Source: Pseudomonas sp. R37(2017) (GTDB taxonomy: Bacteria; Pseudomonadota; Gammaproteobacteria; Pseudomonadales; Pseudomonadaceae). From it: 64,000 bases of DNA. The notes beneath the pieces are model-generated. The model was not told where the DNA came from and did not search any database. It was given only the letters and a program-made list of their open reading frames with translations. Both the position numbers and the translations under genes were made by a program. The stretch is from contig NZ_NEHO01000016.1 of the NCBI RefSeq assembly GCF_002113375.1, forward strand, positions 1 to 64,000. Reading direction: 5' to 3'. Below are positions 49,101 to 57,067 of this stretch, piece by piece. The stretch's first letter is position 1. Each line of letters opens with the position of its first letter.

Positions 49101-51457
49101 TGGAGATTCATGAGTATTCATTCGGAGGAACGCTGGCCGATAGCATCGGTCCTGTCGATGCGCCGATCCGAAAGGTGCTGGTTTTGGACGAAAACGGCCG
49201 CTACAAGGCGCGGGACGACAGCGATTTACATCTGCACGGCGCGGACAATGTGTATGCGGCGGTGCTGCACGCCCTGCCCGACGCACAACGAACGACCCTG
49301 GGCTACGGCATCAACGAAGCGGCGCGGCTTGAGCAAGGGATAAAAGCACGTCCGCTGGACCGTAATGTGTTTGAGCCGATCCTGCGGGATGACCCGAACT
49401 TCAAGCCGGCATACGACCCGGCCGTCATGCGCCTGCGTGGCGGCATGCCAGGGTATGCGCAGCAAGCGCCGCGCGGGATGGGGTTGCGGCGCCGGGCTCG
49501 CTCTTTGTATCCGGGCCATAGCACGGAGGAAATCGAAGCGCTGTTGACCGAATTCAGCCAGAACGGTGGTTCGGCGCATGAGCGACTGACCGCGCTGGAG
49601 GACGAGTTCAATCAACTGAATCGATCGCTGCAACGCTGGATAAACTCACCGACCCAGTCCTTTCGCTTTAGCCCGGCGGGTGTGGCGGAGTGGAAAGCAC
49701 GAGAGCAGATCTACAAAGCGCTCAGGCAATGCTGGCAGCGAACCGGGCCGGCGGGCGTCGAGGTCGCGGGAGTGGTGCGGCCCCAGGCATTGCGGTTGGA
49801 CAATGTGGGCAACCTGGACAAACTTCTGGATACGCTGCCCAGGCTGCAGGCCAACTTTGACCACGTCACCTACCTGAGCCTGCGCAACGGCGGGCTGGGC
49901 GCCGAGCATATGTCTTTTCTCGATGCTTTTCGCCAGGTGCGTTCACTCAACCTGCAAGACAATCTGCTGACTGCCGTCCCGCAAGCACTGAGTGATATGC
50001 GCCACCTCACTGACCTCTCCCTCAGTGACAACCGCATTGTGCTGGACGTGCTGGCGGTGGATCGCTTGAAGAAACTGACCCGACTCAGGTCGTTGGGATT
50101 GCGCGGCAATCCGTTGGGGCGTGTACCGGACATCAGCCAGATGCCGCATTTGCAGGTGCTGTTGCTGAGCGATGCCGGGTTGGACACCTGGCCTGTCGGG
50201 CTATTTTCCCAGTCGCGACCGCGCAACATCTATTTCGATCTGAGTCGCAACCCGATCAGTCGGATTCCCGAGGTTGCGCCTGGCTCGTTCCGCGCCGAGT
50301 TGCTGGCGCGTACCTTGATCAGTCGTGAACCACGCTGGATCTCGGCAGAGAACCTGGACATCCTCAAGTCCTACATCGAATCGGTGGGCATGGACCCGGA
50401 GCGTCCTTACCCGCCGCGCGGCGCGCTGGACGGCGCCGACTGGTCGATGGGCATGACAGAGAAGCAATGGCAGGAAAAGCAGAAAGTCTGGGACGAGGTG
50501 GAGGATGAGTTCGATTCGGTAGCGTTTTTCAATGAAATTCGCCAACTCACCCAATCGGCCGATTTCACCGCCGGGGGTGACTATCAGTCGGACCTGACCT
50601 CGAAGGTCTGGCGCATGATAGAGGCCATGGCCCAGAACAGTGAGCTGCGGATCAAACTGTTCGACGAGGCGACATTGCCTTCCAATTGCGTGGACGGCGG
50701 CACGCAACTGTTCAATGCCATGGGTGTGCAAGTGATGATTCATGAGGCCTACGCTCTGGGGCGCGTCGATTTGATCGAGACACAATTGCTGGAGCTGGCT
50801 TTGGGCAAGTCTCGGCTCGATGAGCTCGGGGCCATTGCCCGTGCGCGGGTGGCCGAGCGTATATCGAAGGGCGAGCGGCTACGCCGGGTCGACGACCATG
50901 GCAATGTGACGGGCTCCATCGATGAAGTGGAAGTGCATCTGGCTTACATGACCGATCTGGCGCAACGCCTGGACTTGCCATGGCAGGCCCGGGGCATGCA
51001 GTTCCGCAAGATCGCCGACGTGAGCAAAGAGATGATCGAGGCAGCGTTCCTGCGGATCAAGGCCCTGGAGGAGGGTGATTTGCTGGTCGATCGCATCGTC
51101 GAGCAACCCCTCTGGAGAACCTGGCTGGAGTCTACTTACCGCGAGGAGTTGAGTGGCTTGAAGCGTCGGATTGACGCCACCACCGATTTGCAGGACGCAT
51201 TGCAGCGCAGGGCCGATGGAGCGCACCTCACGGTTGCGGAAATCGCCGATGTGGCGGCAGAAATCAAGGCGCTTTGCAGCGAGTTGGGCAAAAGTGAAAG
51301 TGAGTTTGCGGACGGCCAACTCATGACTGACGAGGTGTATGTTCAAGACTTGAACGATATCGATCGGCAGATCACACAACAGCTGAAAACCTTGACCCGA
51401 AACGCAATGAGTAGGGCAGACCTGGAGCGGCGGCTGCGGATCACATCCACTCGGTAA
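46187..51457 (+). CDS. Giant LRR protein with NEL-type E3 ubiquitin ligase domain (dermonecrotic toxin-like N-terminus)
   Basis: 1756 residues, not secreted by a Sec signal. The N-terminal third resembles the DUF6543/dermonecrotic-toxin-like region of large Pseudomonas proteins and has a hydrophobic stretch at about 494-525 (IGWNVFNFAAMLVPGLGEAM). Leucine-rich repeats span about 1226-1370 (LRSLGLRGNPLGRVP, LTDLSLSDNRI). The NEL-like region, about 1400-1750, has candidate catalytic Cys1501 in NCVDGGTQLFNAMG; IpaH/SspH-type ligases use a Cys in a C-x-D motif. Such enzymes ubiquitinate host proteins after injection. Start GTG 46187, AAGGTGA upstream. It is a single-gene unit closed by a terminator; no secretion or chaperone gene is adjacent. 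Confidence 0.87.
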   Translation: MSDLHGSNSHQQPGAAAESNGMHYQRVLDAIPRFIKDAPLARLKTLPALEPQMPEWYSGARETDRQYLKELIEDQGRLQGVLDKTLGDLQHDINAFAEPLLRSSMQSNFNRVRNIDELTVQLEVPSKIGFVIDTGASRVRQSTLLEAALHNFEESETEEGAFRNSSGIYRKDSLGCLSLESAITLPEFASMCRRLDIGAQYQRHIKSVLLPVTEQARQTLQQDCVASEKAAFHVAALIARLKGDISDYAYGKLAQLREDQANVTFYDRPLHSHRLSLMGFRLTGIVLFSAIGDPSQLKQTIDALTPAWLKFWSEWSERVPVLPGKEYEQYKLLQAFFANGPQGVSEELLRRDDIYQQSRLSGPLIAYVPDDPDHPLKEYSSLTAFMKELLGQLRNKDYQSFFSRFVAQQDKGLFFTRANERLTTFTWHEREPLDMGPWWRETAVENPNAEPITNRIEGDLWVALFVARRDKAIADARLIAVPTDDEDATARFKRLTSYLSIGWNVFNFAAMLVPGLGEAMLGIMIAQMLAEVAEGVEDWSKGDKDEASAYLNGVLINFAQLALMGAGHVLPSGGLTPIKVSPFVEGLKPVEVAGKPRLWNPDLGPYEHPVVLPDGMKANEQGLYQHQDQDLLRLDDKCYGVKQDPNTGEHRLQHPTRTNAYRPRLEHNGAGSWKTELDQPLEWDRRQLLRRLGASVDGVSDETLEQVLIASGMHENALRRLHVEHETPPALLTDTLKRFKAHADAQACAEQILANRLGDEWADYAVRCMTEMRGWPGNKAIEIFKGPDLTGESIKDGYANASPADTLQMTWSELLAGALPERVVGFLDEGALRELLGERFSGDVHKHAEALRDQWAAQTRQRKRQLFDLLYQRRTRSDDVSVNLLKGDFSEISIDQAQELLREAHPSDVQHLSEKKRVPLRLAEQARKAAEQLRMTRAYEGLYLDALHNFDTERLELHSLAALPGWPADLRLEIHEYSFGGTLADSIGPVDAPIRKVLVLDENGRYKARDDSDLHLHGADNVYAAVLHALPDAQRTTLGYGINEAARLEQGIKARPLDRNVFEPILRDDPNFKPAYDPAVMRLRGGMPGYAQQAPRGMGLRRRARSLYPGHSTEEIEALLTEFSQNGGSAHERLTALEDEFNQLNRSLQRWINSPTQSFRFSPAGVAEWKAREQIYKALRQCWQRTGPAGVEVAGVVRPQALRLDNVGNLDKLLDTLPRLQANFDHVTYLSLRNGGLGAEHMSFLDAFRQVRSLNLQDNLLTAVPQALSDMRHLTDLSLSDNRIVLDVLAVDRLKKLTRLRSLGLRGNPLGRVPDISQMPHLQVLLLSDAGLDTWPVGLFSQSRPRNIYFDLSRNPISRIPEVAPGSFRAELLARTLISREPRWISAENLDILKSYIESVGMDPERPYPPRGALDGADWSMGMTEKQWQEKQKVWDEVEDEFDSVAFFNEIRQLTQSADFTAGGDYQSDLTSKVWRMIEAMAQNSELRIKLFDEATLPSNCVDGGTQLFNAMGVQVMIHEAYALGRVDLIETQLLELALGKSRLDELGAIARARVAERISKGERLRRVDDHGNVTGSIDEVEVHLAYMTDLAQRLDLPWQARGMQFRKIADVSKEMIEAAFLRIKALEEGDLLVDRIVEQPLWRTWLESTYREELSGLKRRIDATTDLQDALQRRADGAHLTVAEIADVAAEIKALCSELGKSESEFADGQLMTDEVYVQDLNDIDRQITQQLKTLTRNAMSRADLERRLRITSTR

Positions 51458-51470
51458 CCACACAAAGAAC

Positions 51471-51505
51471 AAAGGCCTCGACACGGTGTGTGCGAGGCCT
51501 TTTTT
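51471..51505. terminator. Bidirectional terminator between the NEL gene and ureC
   Basis: AAAGGCCTCG and CGAGGCCTTT pair perfectly around a 12-base loop and end in TTTTTT. It stops the rightward effector transcript and probably the leftward ure operon, which ends at 51523. Confidence 0.93.
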
Positions 51506-51522
51506 CAGGCGTGTCAGTCGAT

Positions 51523-53223
51523 TCAGAACAGGAAGTAGCGCTGCGCCATCGGCAAGGATTGCGCCGGCTCACACCAGAGCAAAACACCATCGGCCTTGAC
51601 CTGATAGGTCTGCGGATCGACATCGATGTTCGGCAGGTAGTCGTTGTGGATCAGGTCGGTTTTCTGTACGTCGCGACAGCCTTTGACCACGGCGATTTTC
51701 TTTTTCAGACCCAGCGCCCCGGGCAAGCCTGCCTCCTGCGCCGCCTGGCTGATGAAGGTCATGCTGGTGGCATGCAGCGAGCCGCCGTAGCTGGCGAACA
51801 TCGGACGGTAGTGCACCGGTTGCGGGGTCGGAATCGAAGCGTTGGCGTCACCCATCAGGCTGGCCGCAATGGCACCGCCCTTGAGGATCAGGGTCGGCTT
51901 GACCCCGAAGAACGCCGGACGCCAGAGCACCAGGTCCGCCCATTTGCCCACTTCGACCGAACCCACTTCATGGCTGATGCCATGGGTGATCGCCGGGTTG
52001 ATGGTGTACTTGGCGATGTAGCGTTTGGCGCGGAAGTTGTCGTTGCCGGCGCCATCGCCGGGCAGTGGGCCGCGCTGCTTTTTCATTTTGTCGGCGGTCT
52101 GCCAGGTGCGGGTGATGACTTCGCCGACGCGGCCCATGGCCTGACTGTCGGAGCTGATCATCGAGAACGCGCCGAGGTCGTGGAGGATGTCTTCGGCGGC
52201 AATCGTCTCGCGACGGATGCGGCTCTCGGCGAAGGCCACGTCTTCGGCAATGCTCGGGTCGAGGTGGTGGCAGACCATCAGCATGTCGAGGTGTTCGTCG
52301 ATGGTGTTGCGGGTGAACGGCCGGGTCGGATTCGTCGAACTTGGCAGCACATTGGTAAAGCCACAGGCCTTGATGATGTCCGGCGCGTGACCGCCACCGG
52401 CTCCTTCGGTGTGGTAGGTGTGGATGGTGCGGCCCTTGAAGGCGGCGAGTGTGGTCTCTACGAAACCGGATTCGTTGAGGGTGTCGGTGTGGATCGCCAC
52501 CTGTATGTCGTACCGGTCGGCCACGCTCAGGCAGTTGTCGATGCTCGCTGGCGTAGTACCCCAGTCCTCGTGGAGCTTGAGGCCGATGGCGCCGGCCTTT
52601 ACCTGCTCGATCAACGGCTCCGGCAGGCTGGCGTTGCCCTTGCCGGTCAGGCCGATGTTCATCGGGAACGCGTCGGCGGCCTGGAGCATGCGCGCCAGGT
52701 GCCACGGCCCGGAGGTGCATGTGGTCGCATTGGTGCCGGTGGCCGGTCCGGTGCCGCCACCGATCATGGTGGTGATGCCGCTCATCAAGGCCTCTTCGAT
52801 CTGCTGCGGGCAGATGAAGTGGATGTGGGTGTCGATACCGCCGGCGGTGAGGATCATGCCTTCGCCAGCAATGACTTCGGTGCTGGCGCCGATGGCGATG
52901 TTGACGTTGGGCTGGATATCCGGGTTGCCGGCCTTGCCGATCGCTGCGATGCGCCCGTCCTTGAGACCGACGTCGGCCTTGACGATGCCCCAGTGATCGA
53001 TGATCAGTGCGTTGGTGATCAGGGTGTCGACCACCTCGGCGGCCAGCAACTGGCTCTGACCCTGGCCGTCACGGATGACTTTACCGCCACCGAACTTCAC
53101 TTCTTCGCCGTAGGTGGTGAAGTCCTGTTCCACTTCGATCCACAACTCGGTATCGGCCAGGCGCACCTTGTCACCGACGGTGGGACCGAACATGTCGGCG
53201 TAGGCTTGACGGGAAATCTTCAT
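51523..53223 (-). CDS. ureC: Urease subunit alpha
   Basis: 566 residues, the catalytic subunit hydrolysing urea to ammonia and carbamate. Nickel ligands and active-site motifs are present: TAGGIDTHIHFICPQ, the carbamylated lysine in AGAIGLKLHEDWG, VAIHTDTLNESGF, and the flap MVCHHLDP. The dinickel-ligand Asp lies in FSMISSDSQAMG. Start ATG 53223 (MKISRQAYADMFGPTVGD) matches the family; a longer open frame upstream reads through a REPIN and is not coding. Last gene of ureD-A-GNAT-GNAT-B-C. Confidence 0.98.
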   Translation of the reverse strand: MKISRQAYADMFGPTVGDKVRLADTELWIEVEQDFTTYGEEVKFGGGKVIRDGQGQSQLLAAEVVDTLITNALIIDHWGIVKADVGLKDGRIAAIGKAGNPDIQPNVNIAIGASTEVIAGEGMILTAGGIDTHIHFICPQQIEEALMSGITTMIGGGTGPATGTNATTCTSGPWHLARMLQAADAFPMNIGLTGKGNASLPEPLIEQVKAGAIGLKLHEDWGTTPASIDNCLSVADRYDIQVAIHTDTLNESGFVETTLAAFKGRTIHTYHTEGAGGGHAPDIIKACGFTNVLPSSTNPTRPFTRNTIDEHLDMLMVCHHLDPSIAEDVAFAESRIRRETIAAEDILHDLGAFSMISSDSQAMGRVGEVITRTWQTADKMKKQRGPLPGDGAGNDNFRAKRYIAKYTINPAITHGISHEVGSVEVGKWADLVLWRPAFFGVKPTLILKGGAIAASLMGDANASIPTPQPVHYRPMFASYGGSLHATSMTFISQAAQEAGLPGALGLKKKIAVVKGCRDVQKTDLIHNDYLPNIDVDPQTYQVKADGVLLWCEPAQSLPMAQRYFLF

Positions 53224-53273
53224 TCGTTCGCCTTGGAATTCAATTGAATTTGAAATCGCTCGCATAGCTCGCT

Positions 53274-53340
53274 TTTCGCGAGCAGGCTCGCTCCCACAGT
53301 TGATCGCATTCCAATGTGGGAGCGAGCCTGCTCGCGAAGG
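53274..53340. repeat. REPIN, family 1, between ureB and ureC
   Basis: TTCGCGAGCAGGCTCGCTCC and its inverted copy sit inside the ure operon, 140 bases between the two structural genes. It could tune relative message stability of ureB and ureC. Confidence 0.9.
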
Positions 53341-53363
53341 GGCCAATGGGGACACCACATGAA

Positions 53364-53669
53364 TTACAGGTCACCCATGACTCTGCCGGCAAAGCCGAAC
53401 ACCCGACGATGCCCGGCCAGGTCCACCAATTCCACCTCGCGACTCTGTCCCGGTTCGAAGCGCACGGCAGTGCCTGCGGGGATGTTCAAACGCATGCCGC
53501 GACTGGCGGCCCGGTCGAACGTCAGGGCGTCGTTGGTTTCGAAAAAATGATAGTGCGAACCGACCTGGATCGGTCGGTCACCGCTGTTGGCCACCTTCAG
53601 ACTGAGGGTGCGCCGACCGGCGTTGAGCTCGATTTCGCCGGGCTGGATCTGGTATTCGCCGGGAATCAT
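53364..53669 (-). CDS. ureB: Urease subunit beta
   Basis: 101 residues, starting MIPGEYQIQPGEIELNAGR, with GSHYHFFETNDALTFDRAAS and the end GFAGRVMGDL, all canonical. Structural subunit of the (UreABC)3 trimer. Its ATG shares one base with the TGA of the upstream GNAT gene (TGATG), so translation is coupled. Confidence 0.97.
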   Translation of the reverse strand: MIPGEYQIQPGEIELNAGRRTLSLKVANSGDRPIQVGSHYHFFETNDALTFDRAASRGMRLNIPAGTAVRFEPGQSREVELVDLAGHRRVFGFAGRVMGDL

Positions 53670-54202
53670 CAATGGGCTCCCTGGAGGATCTTGTAGTAGA
53701 GGGCGGTCGGCTTGTAGCAGCCACTCGGGTCGCAGGCGTAATCGGGAATCTCGCCGACGCGTGTATAACCCAGCGATTGGTAGAAGTCTTCGGCGGGCGA
53801 GCCGGCCTCGGTATCGAGGTAAAGCATGCCGCGCTTGTACTGCAGGGCGGCCTCCTCCAGCGCACTCATCAATTGCTGGCCCAGTCCGTGGCGCCGCGCC
53901 TGTTCGCGCACCAGCAACTTCTGCACTTCGGCACGGTTCAGGCCGTTGGCTTTCTGGCACAGGCCCAGCTGTACGCTGGCCTGCACCTGCTCGTCCTTGA
54001 CCACCACCCACAGCAACACACTGCCCTTGTTGAGGTTGTCCTGGACTTCATCGAAATAGGCGTGGGCCTGGGTCGCATCGAGGTCAGCCATGAAGCCGAC
54101 ACTGGCGCCATGGCCGACGGCATCGAGCAGCAGATCGATCAGGCCCTGGCGATAATGCGCAAAGCTTTCAACGTTGACGCGTCGCAGTTGGGCGGCGTTC
54201 AT
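53669..54202 (-). CDS. GNAT-family N-acetyltransferase (ure operon, first)
   Basis: 177 residues. The acetyl-CoA loop is in LLVREQARRHGLGQQLMSAL (R/Q-x-x-G-x-G/A form, about 97-115), with the terminal ALYYKIL typical of GNAT. No substrate can be named. It lies inside the urease operon between ureA and ureB, coupled to ureB by TGATG. To my memory P. aeruginosa also has an acetyltransferase gene at this place. Confidence 0.88.
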   Translation of the reverse strand: MNAAQLRRVNVESFAHYRQGLIDLLLDAVGHGASVGFMADLDATQAHAYFDEVQDNLNKGSVLLWVVVKDEQVQASVQLGLCQKANGLNRAEVQKLLVREQARRHGLGQQLMSALEEAALQYKRGMLYLDTEAGSPAEDFYQSLGYTRVGEIPDYACDPSGCYKPTALYYKILQGAH

Positions 54203-54208
54203 CGGGCA

Positions 54209-54742
54209 TTACTCCTGGTCGATGCTCGGCGGCTGCGCGCCGGGGTTGAGGGTCAACTGCATGAAGGTCAGGTCCAGCCAGCGACCGAACTTGGTGCCGA
54301 CCTGAGGCATTTGCCCGGTGGTGATAAAGCCGATGCGCTCATGCAAGCGAATGGAGGCGACGTTACCGCTTTCGATGGCCGCGACCATCACGTGCTTGCC
54401 GCAGCCTTTGGCGCGTTCGATCAGCACGTCCATCAGTTGCGGGCCGAGGCCGTTGCCACGCTGGTCGCTGCGCACGTAGACCGAGTGCTCGACGGTGTGA
54501 CGGAAACCGTCGAATGGCCGCCAGTCGCCGAACGAGGCATAGCCGAGCACGGTGTTGTCGACATCGACGATCACCAGAATCGGATAGGCCTGGGACTGCC
54601 TGGCGCTGAACCAGGCCTGGCGGTTGCCGAGATCGACTGCCTGTTCATTCCAGATCGCCGTGGTGTTGAGCACCGCGTCGTTGTAGATGTCACGGATGGC
54701 CGGCAGGTCTGCATGCACGGCATCGCGGATGTGGTAAGTCAT
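54209..54742 (-). CDS. GNAT-family N-acetyltransferase, phosphinothricin/methionine sulfoximine type
   Basis: 177 residues resembling Pat/Bar and the methionine-sulfoximine acetyltransferases. It has IRDAVHADLPAIRDIYNDAV at the N-terminus, TVEHSVYVRSDQRGNGLGPQLM (acetyl-CoA loop, about 82-103) and ESGNVASIRLHERIGF. Such enzymes inactivate glutamine-synthetase inhibitors, which would fit a nitrogen-assimilation operon; the match is to the subfamily, not proof of activity. 6 bases from the next gene, 9 bases from ureA. Confidence 0.88.
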   Translation of the reverse strand: MTYHIRDAVHADLPAIRDIYNDAVLNTTAIWNEQAVDLGNRQAWFSARQSQAYPILVIVDVDNTVLGYASFGDWRPFDGFRHTVEHSVYVRSDQRGNGLGPQLMDVLIERAKGCGKHVMVAAIESGNVASIRLHERIGFITTGQMPQVGTKFGRWLDLTFMQLTLNPGAQPPSIDQE

Positions 54743-54751
54743 GGTGCGGCC

Positions 54752-55054
<303 letters not shown>

Positions 55055-55097
55055 TGTAGACATCCATCAGGGCAGATAAAAAAGAGTTGGGTATCCC

Positions 55098-55189
55098 CTG
55101 TAGGAGCGAGCAGGCTCGCGATGACGTCGGCACACTCAATATATATGGCAACTGATACACCGCTATCGCGAACATGCTCGCTCCTACAG
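55098..55189. repeat. REPIN, family 1, between ureD and ureA
   Basis: GAGCGAGCAGGCTCGC and GCGAACATGCTCGC arms face each other; the second arm has diverged (AACATG). It sits within the operon, as at the ureB-ureC and urtD-urtE junctions. Confidence 0.85.
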
Positions 55190-55198
55190 AAAAGCAAT

Positions 55199-56038
55199 TC
55201 AGGTGTTCCATATTCTGGGTGGCAAGGCTTCGCGGCCAAGCAAGGCGGGGCGCAACAACTTCCAGAGCTCAATCAACCACCCCCGCGCCAGCAGCGCTTC
55301 ACTGGCCAGGCACCGTGCAACCAGCAAGCCCGGCAACTGGGTCAGATCCCCGCGCACGTCGTTGGGCAGCGAGCGGCAGGTTTCCAATCGTTCGCTATCG
55401 ATCTCACCCGTCACCAGCAGCGTCGCAAACACCGGTTGCCCGTCGAGCCCGATGGGTGAATCAAGCAAGCCGTCCGCTCCGACAATGCGCTGGCGTTCAT
55501 GCCAGAGCAACTGGCCGTCGCGACGGATATCCAGTTGTGCCTGGAAGTGCCCAAGATCGAAGCGTTCGCCGCTGGCTGGACGGCCCAGGGCGACGACGTC
55601 CCAGTAGAACAGCCGTGCATCGCCCTCAAGGTCGATGCGGGTACTGAGTTGCGCCTGGGCAGCGCTGAAAACGATCGTTTCCTGGGGCAGCCATTCCAGA
55701 GTCGCACCGGCCGCCACTTGCAAACTCAGTTGCTGACAGGCCGGGTCGGTGGCGCGATACCACTTGGCCGCGCCTGGGCTGGTGATTTGCGCCCAGGCGT
55801 TACGCTCGACGCTGGCCGAGATCTCCAACCGATCACCGCCGGCAATCCCGCCGGGCGGGTGGACAATGATGTGCTGGCAGACTTCCGGCCCCTCTGCATA
55901 CAGGTGTTTTTGCACCCGCAACGGACCTGTGTGGCGGCGCAGGATCGGGCGCGTGGTGTTGTCGAATCGGGCGTAGCCCAGTTCCAGTTCGGCGTGCCAA
56001 CTGGGGGTGAACAAGGCGCCGGAAGCGGGAAGGGTCAT
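55199..56038 (-). CDS. ureD: Urease accessory protein UreD
   Basis: 279 residues. HIIVHPPGGIAGGDRLEISA, the AAKWYRA motif and WLPQETIVFSAAQ are UreD signatures. It is the scaffold that binds apo-urease and recruits UreF-UreG for nickel insertion. First gene of the ureD-ureA-GNAT-GNAT-ureB-ureC unit behind a sigma-54 promoter 35-50 bases upstream. Confidence 0.96.
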   Translation of the reverse strand: MTLPASGALFTPSWHAELELGYARFDNTTRPILRRHTGPLRVQKHLYAEGPEVCQHIIVHPPGGIAGGDRLEISASVERNAWAQITSPGAAKWYRATDPACQQLSLQVAAGATLEWLPQETIVFSAAQAQLSTRIDLEGDARLFYWDVVALGRPASGERFDLGHFQAQLDIRRDGQLLWHERQRIVGADGLLDSPIGLDGQPVFATLLVTGEIDSERLETCRSLPNDVRGDLTQLPGLLVARCLASEALLARGWLIELWKLLRPALLGREALPPRIWNT

Positions 56039-56072
56039 AGTCAGTGCTTATCGTGAGCTTGTCAGGATGTTT

Positions 56073-56087
56073 GCAAAGGCTGTGCCG
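56073..56087 (-). promoter_or_regulatory. sigma-54 promoter of the ure structural operon
   Basis: On the minus strand GGCAC-AGCCT-TTGCA matches TGGCAC-N5-TTGCW except for the first T. The predicted start is near 56061, about 23 bases before ureD. Confidence 0.85.
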
Positions 56088-56127
56088 CCAGGCATTTCAG
56101 GCAGGAGAGGGCTACTGAGCGCTTGGG

Positions 56128-56144
56128 TGCACCAATAGCGTGCG
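56128..56144. promoter_or_regulatory. NtrC-like binding site upstream of ureD
   Basis: TGCACC-AATAG-CGTGCG matches 10 of the 12 fixed positions of the NtrC consensus TGCACC-N5-GGTGCA. It is centred about 75 bases before the predicted sigma-54 start. Together with that promoter it indicates activation under nitrogen limitation. Confidence 0.7.
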
Positions 56145-56236
56145 CAGCCGCAGGTTCGGCGCGACAAATTGGTGCCTTGCCCGAAGCGGCGGTCCGCTTC
56201 GGGCGCTTTCGGCTCGTTGAGCGCGGACGTAACGGC

Positions 56237-56935
56237 TCAGATGGTAACGAGCCCGCGCACACCTTCCGCTTCCATGTTTTCTCCGCGCCCTTGTTGCACG
56301 ATTTCGCCCCGGGACATCACCAGGTATTGATCGGCCAGTTCGGCGGCGAAGTCGTAGAACTGCTCCACCAGCAAAATCGCCATATCGCCCCGGGCCGCGA
56401 GTTTTTTGATCACGGCACCGATCTCCTTGATCACCGATGGCTGGATGCCTTCGGTAGGTTCGTCGAGGATCAACAGGCGAGGGCGACTGGCCAGCGCTCG
56501 GCCAATCGCCAGTTGCTGTTGCTGGCCACCGGACAGATCGCCGCCGCGCCGCTGCTTCATTTGCAGCAGCACCGGAAACAGCTCGTAGATAAACGCCGGG
56601 ACTGCCTTGGCTTCGCCGACCGGGAAGCGTGAAAGTCCCATCAGCAGGTTTTCTTCCACGGTCAGGCGGCCGAAGATCTCCCGGCCCTGCGGCACATAGG
56701 CGATGCCGGCCTGTACGCGCTGGTGCGGTTTGAACGCAGTGATCGGCTTGCCTTCCCAGTTCACCGCGCCTTCCCTGGCCGGCAACAGGCCCATCAAGCA
56801 TTTGAGCAGGGTGGTCTTGCCCACGCCGTTGCGGCCAAGCAGACAGGTGACTTCGCCGACCTTCACGTCAAACGTCAGGCCGCGCAGGATGTGGCTACCG
56901 CCGTAGTATTGGTGCAGTTTGTCGACTTGCAGCAT
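56237..56935 (-). CDS. urtE: Urea ABC transporter ATPase UrtE
   Basis: 232 residues. Walker A GRNGVGKTT, signature LSGGQQQQLAIGRAL, Walker B LLILDEPTEGIQP and ILLVEQFYDFA. DEPTEGIQP and the EQFYDFA loop are typical of UrtE rather than LivF. ATG 56935 has GAGGAG upstream. Last gene of urtA-B-C-D-E; a REPIN separates it from urtD. Confidence 0.96.
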   Translation of the reverse strand: MLQVDKLHQYYGGSHILRGLTFDVKVGEVTCLLGRNGVGKTTLLKCLMGLLPAREGAVNWEGKPITAFKPHQRVQAGIAYVPQGREIFGRLTVEENLLMGLSRFPVGEAKAVPAFIYELFPVLLQMKQRRGGDLSGGQQQQLAIGRALASRPRLLILDEPTEGIQPSVIKEIGAVIKKLAARGDMAILLVEQFYDFAAELADQYLVMSRGEIVQQGRGENMEAEGVRGLVTI

Positions 56936-56957
56936 GTTCAGATTCTCCTCAGATCCC

Positions 56958-57050
56958 CTGTAGGAGCGAGCATGCTCGCGATGGCGTCGGCACACTCAAC
57001 ATCGTTGGTGACTGATGCACCGCTTTCGCGAGCCTGCTCGCTCCTACAGG
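56958..57050. repeat. REPIN, family 1, between urtD and urtE
   Basis: GAGCGAGCATGCTCGC and GCGAGCCTGCTCGC arms face each other. The spacer (GGCGTCGGCACACTCAACAT) is very close to that of the ureD-ureA REPIN (GACGTCGGCACACTCAATAT), so these two copies are recent relatives. Confidence 0.9.
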
Positions 57051-57067
57051 AGGATGTATTGGCAGGT

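Noticed and set aside
51490..53247. 585-codon open frame antisense to ureC
   Set aside because: UreC is complete with all active-site motifs; the antisense frame has no start signal.
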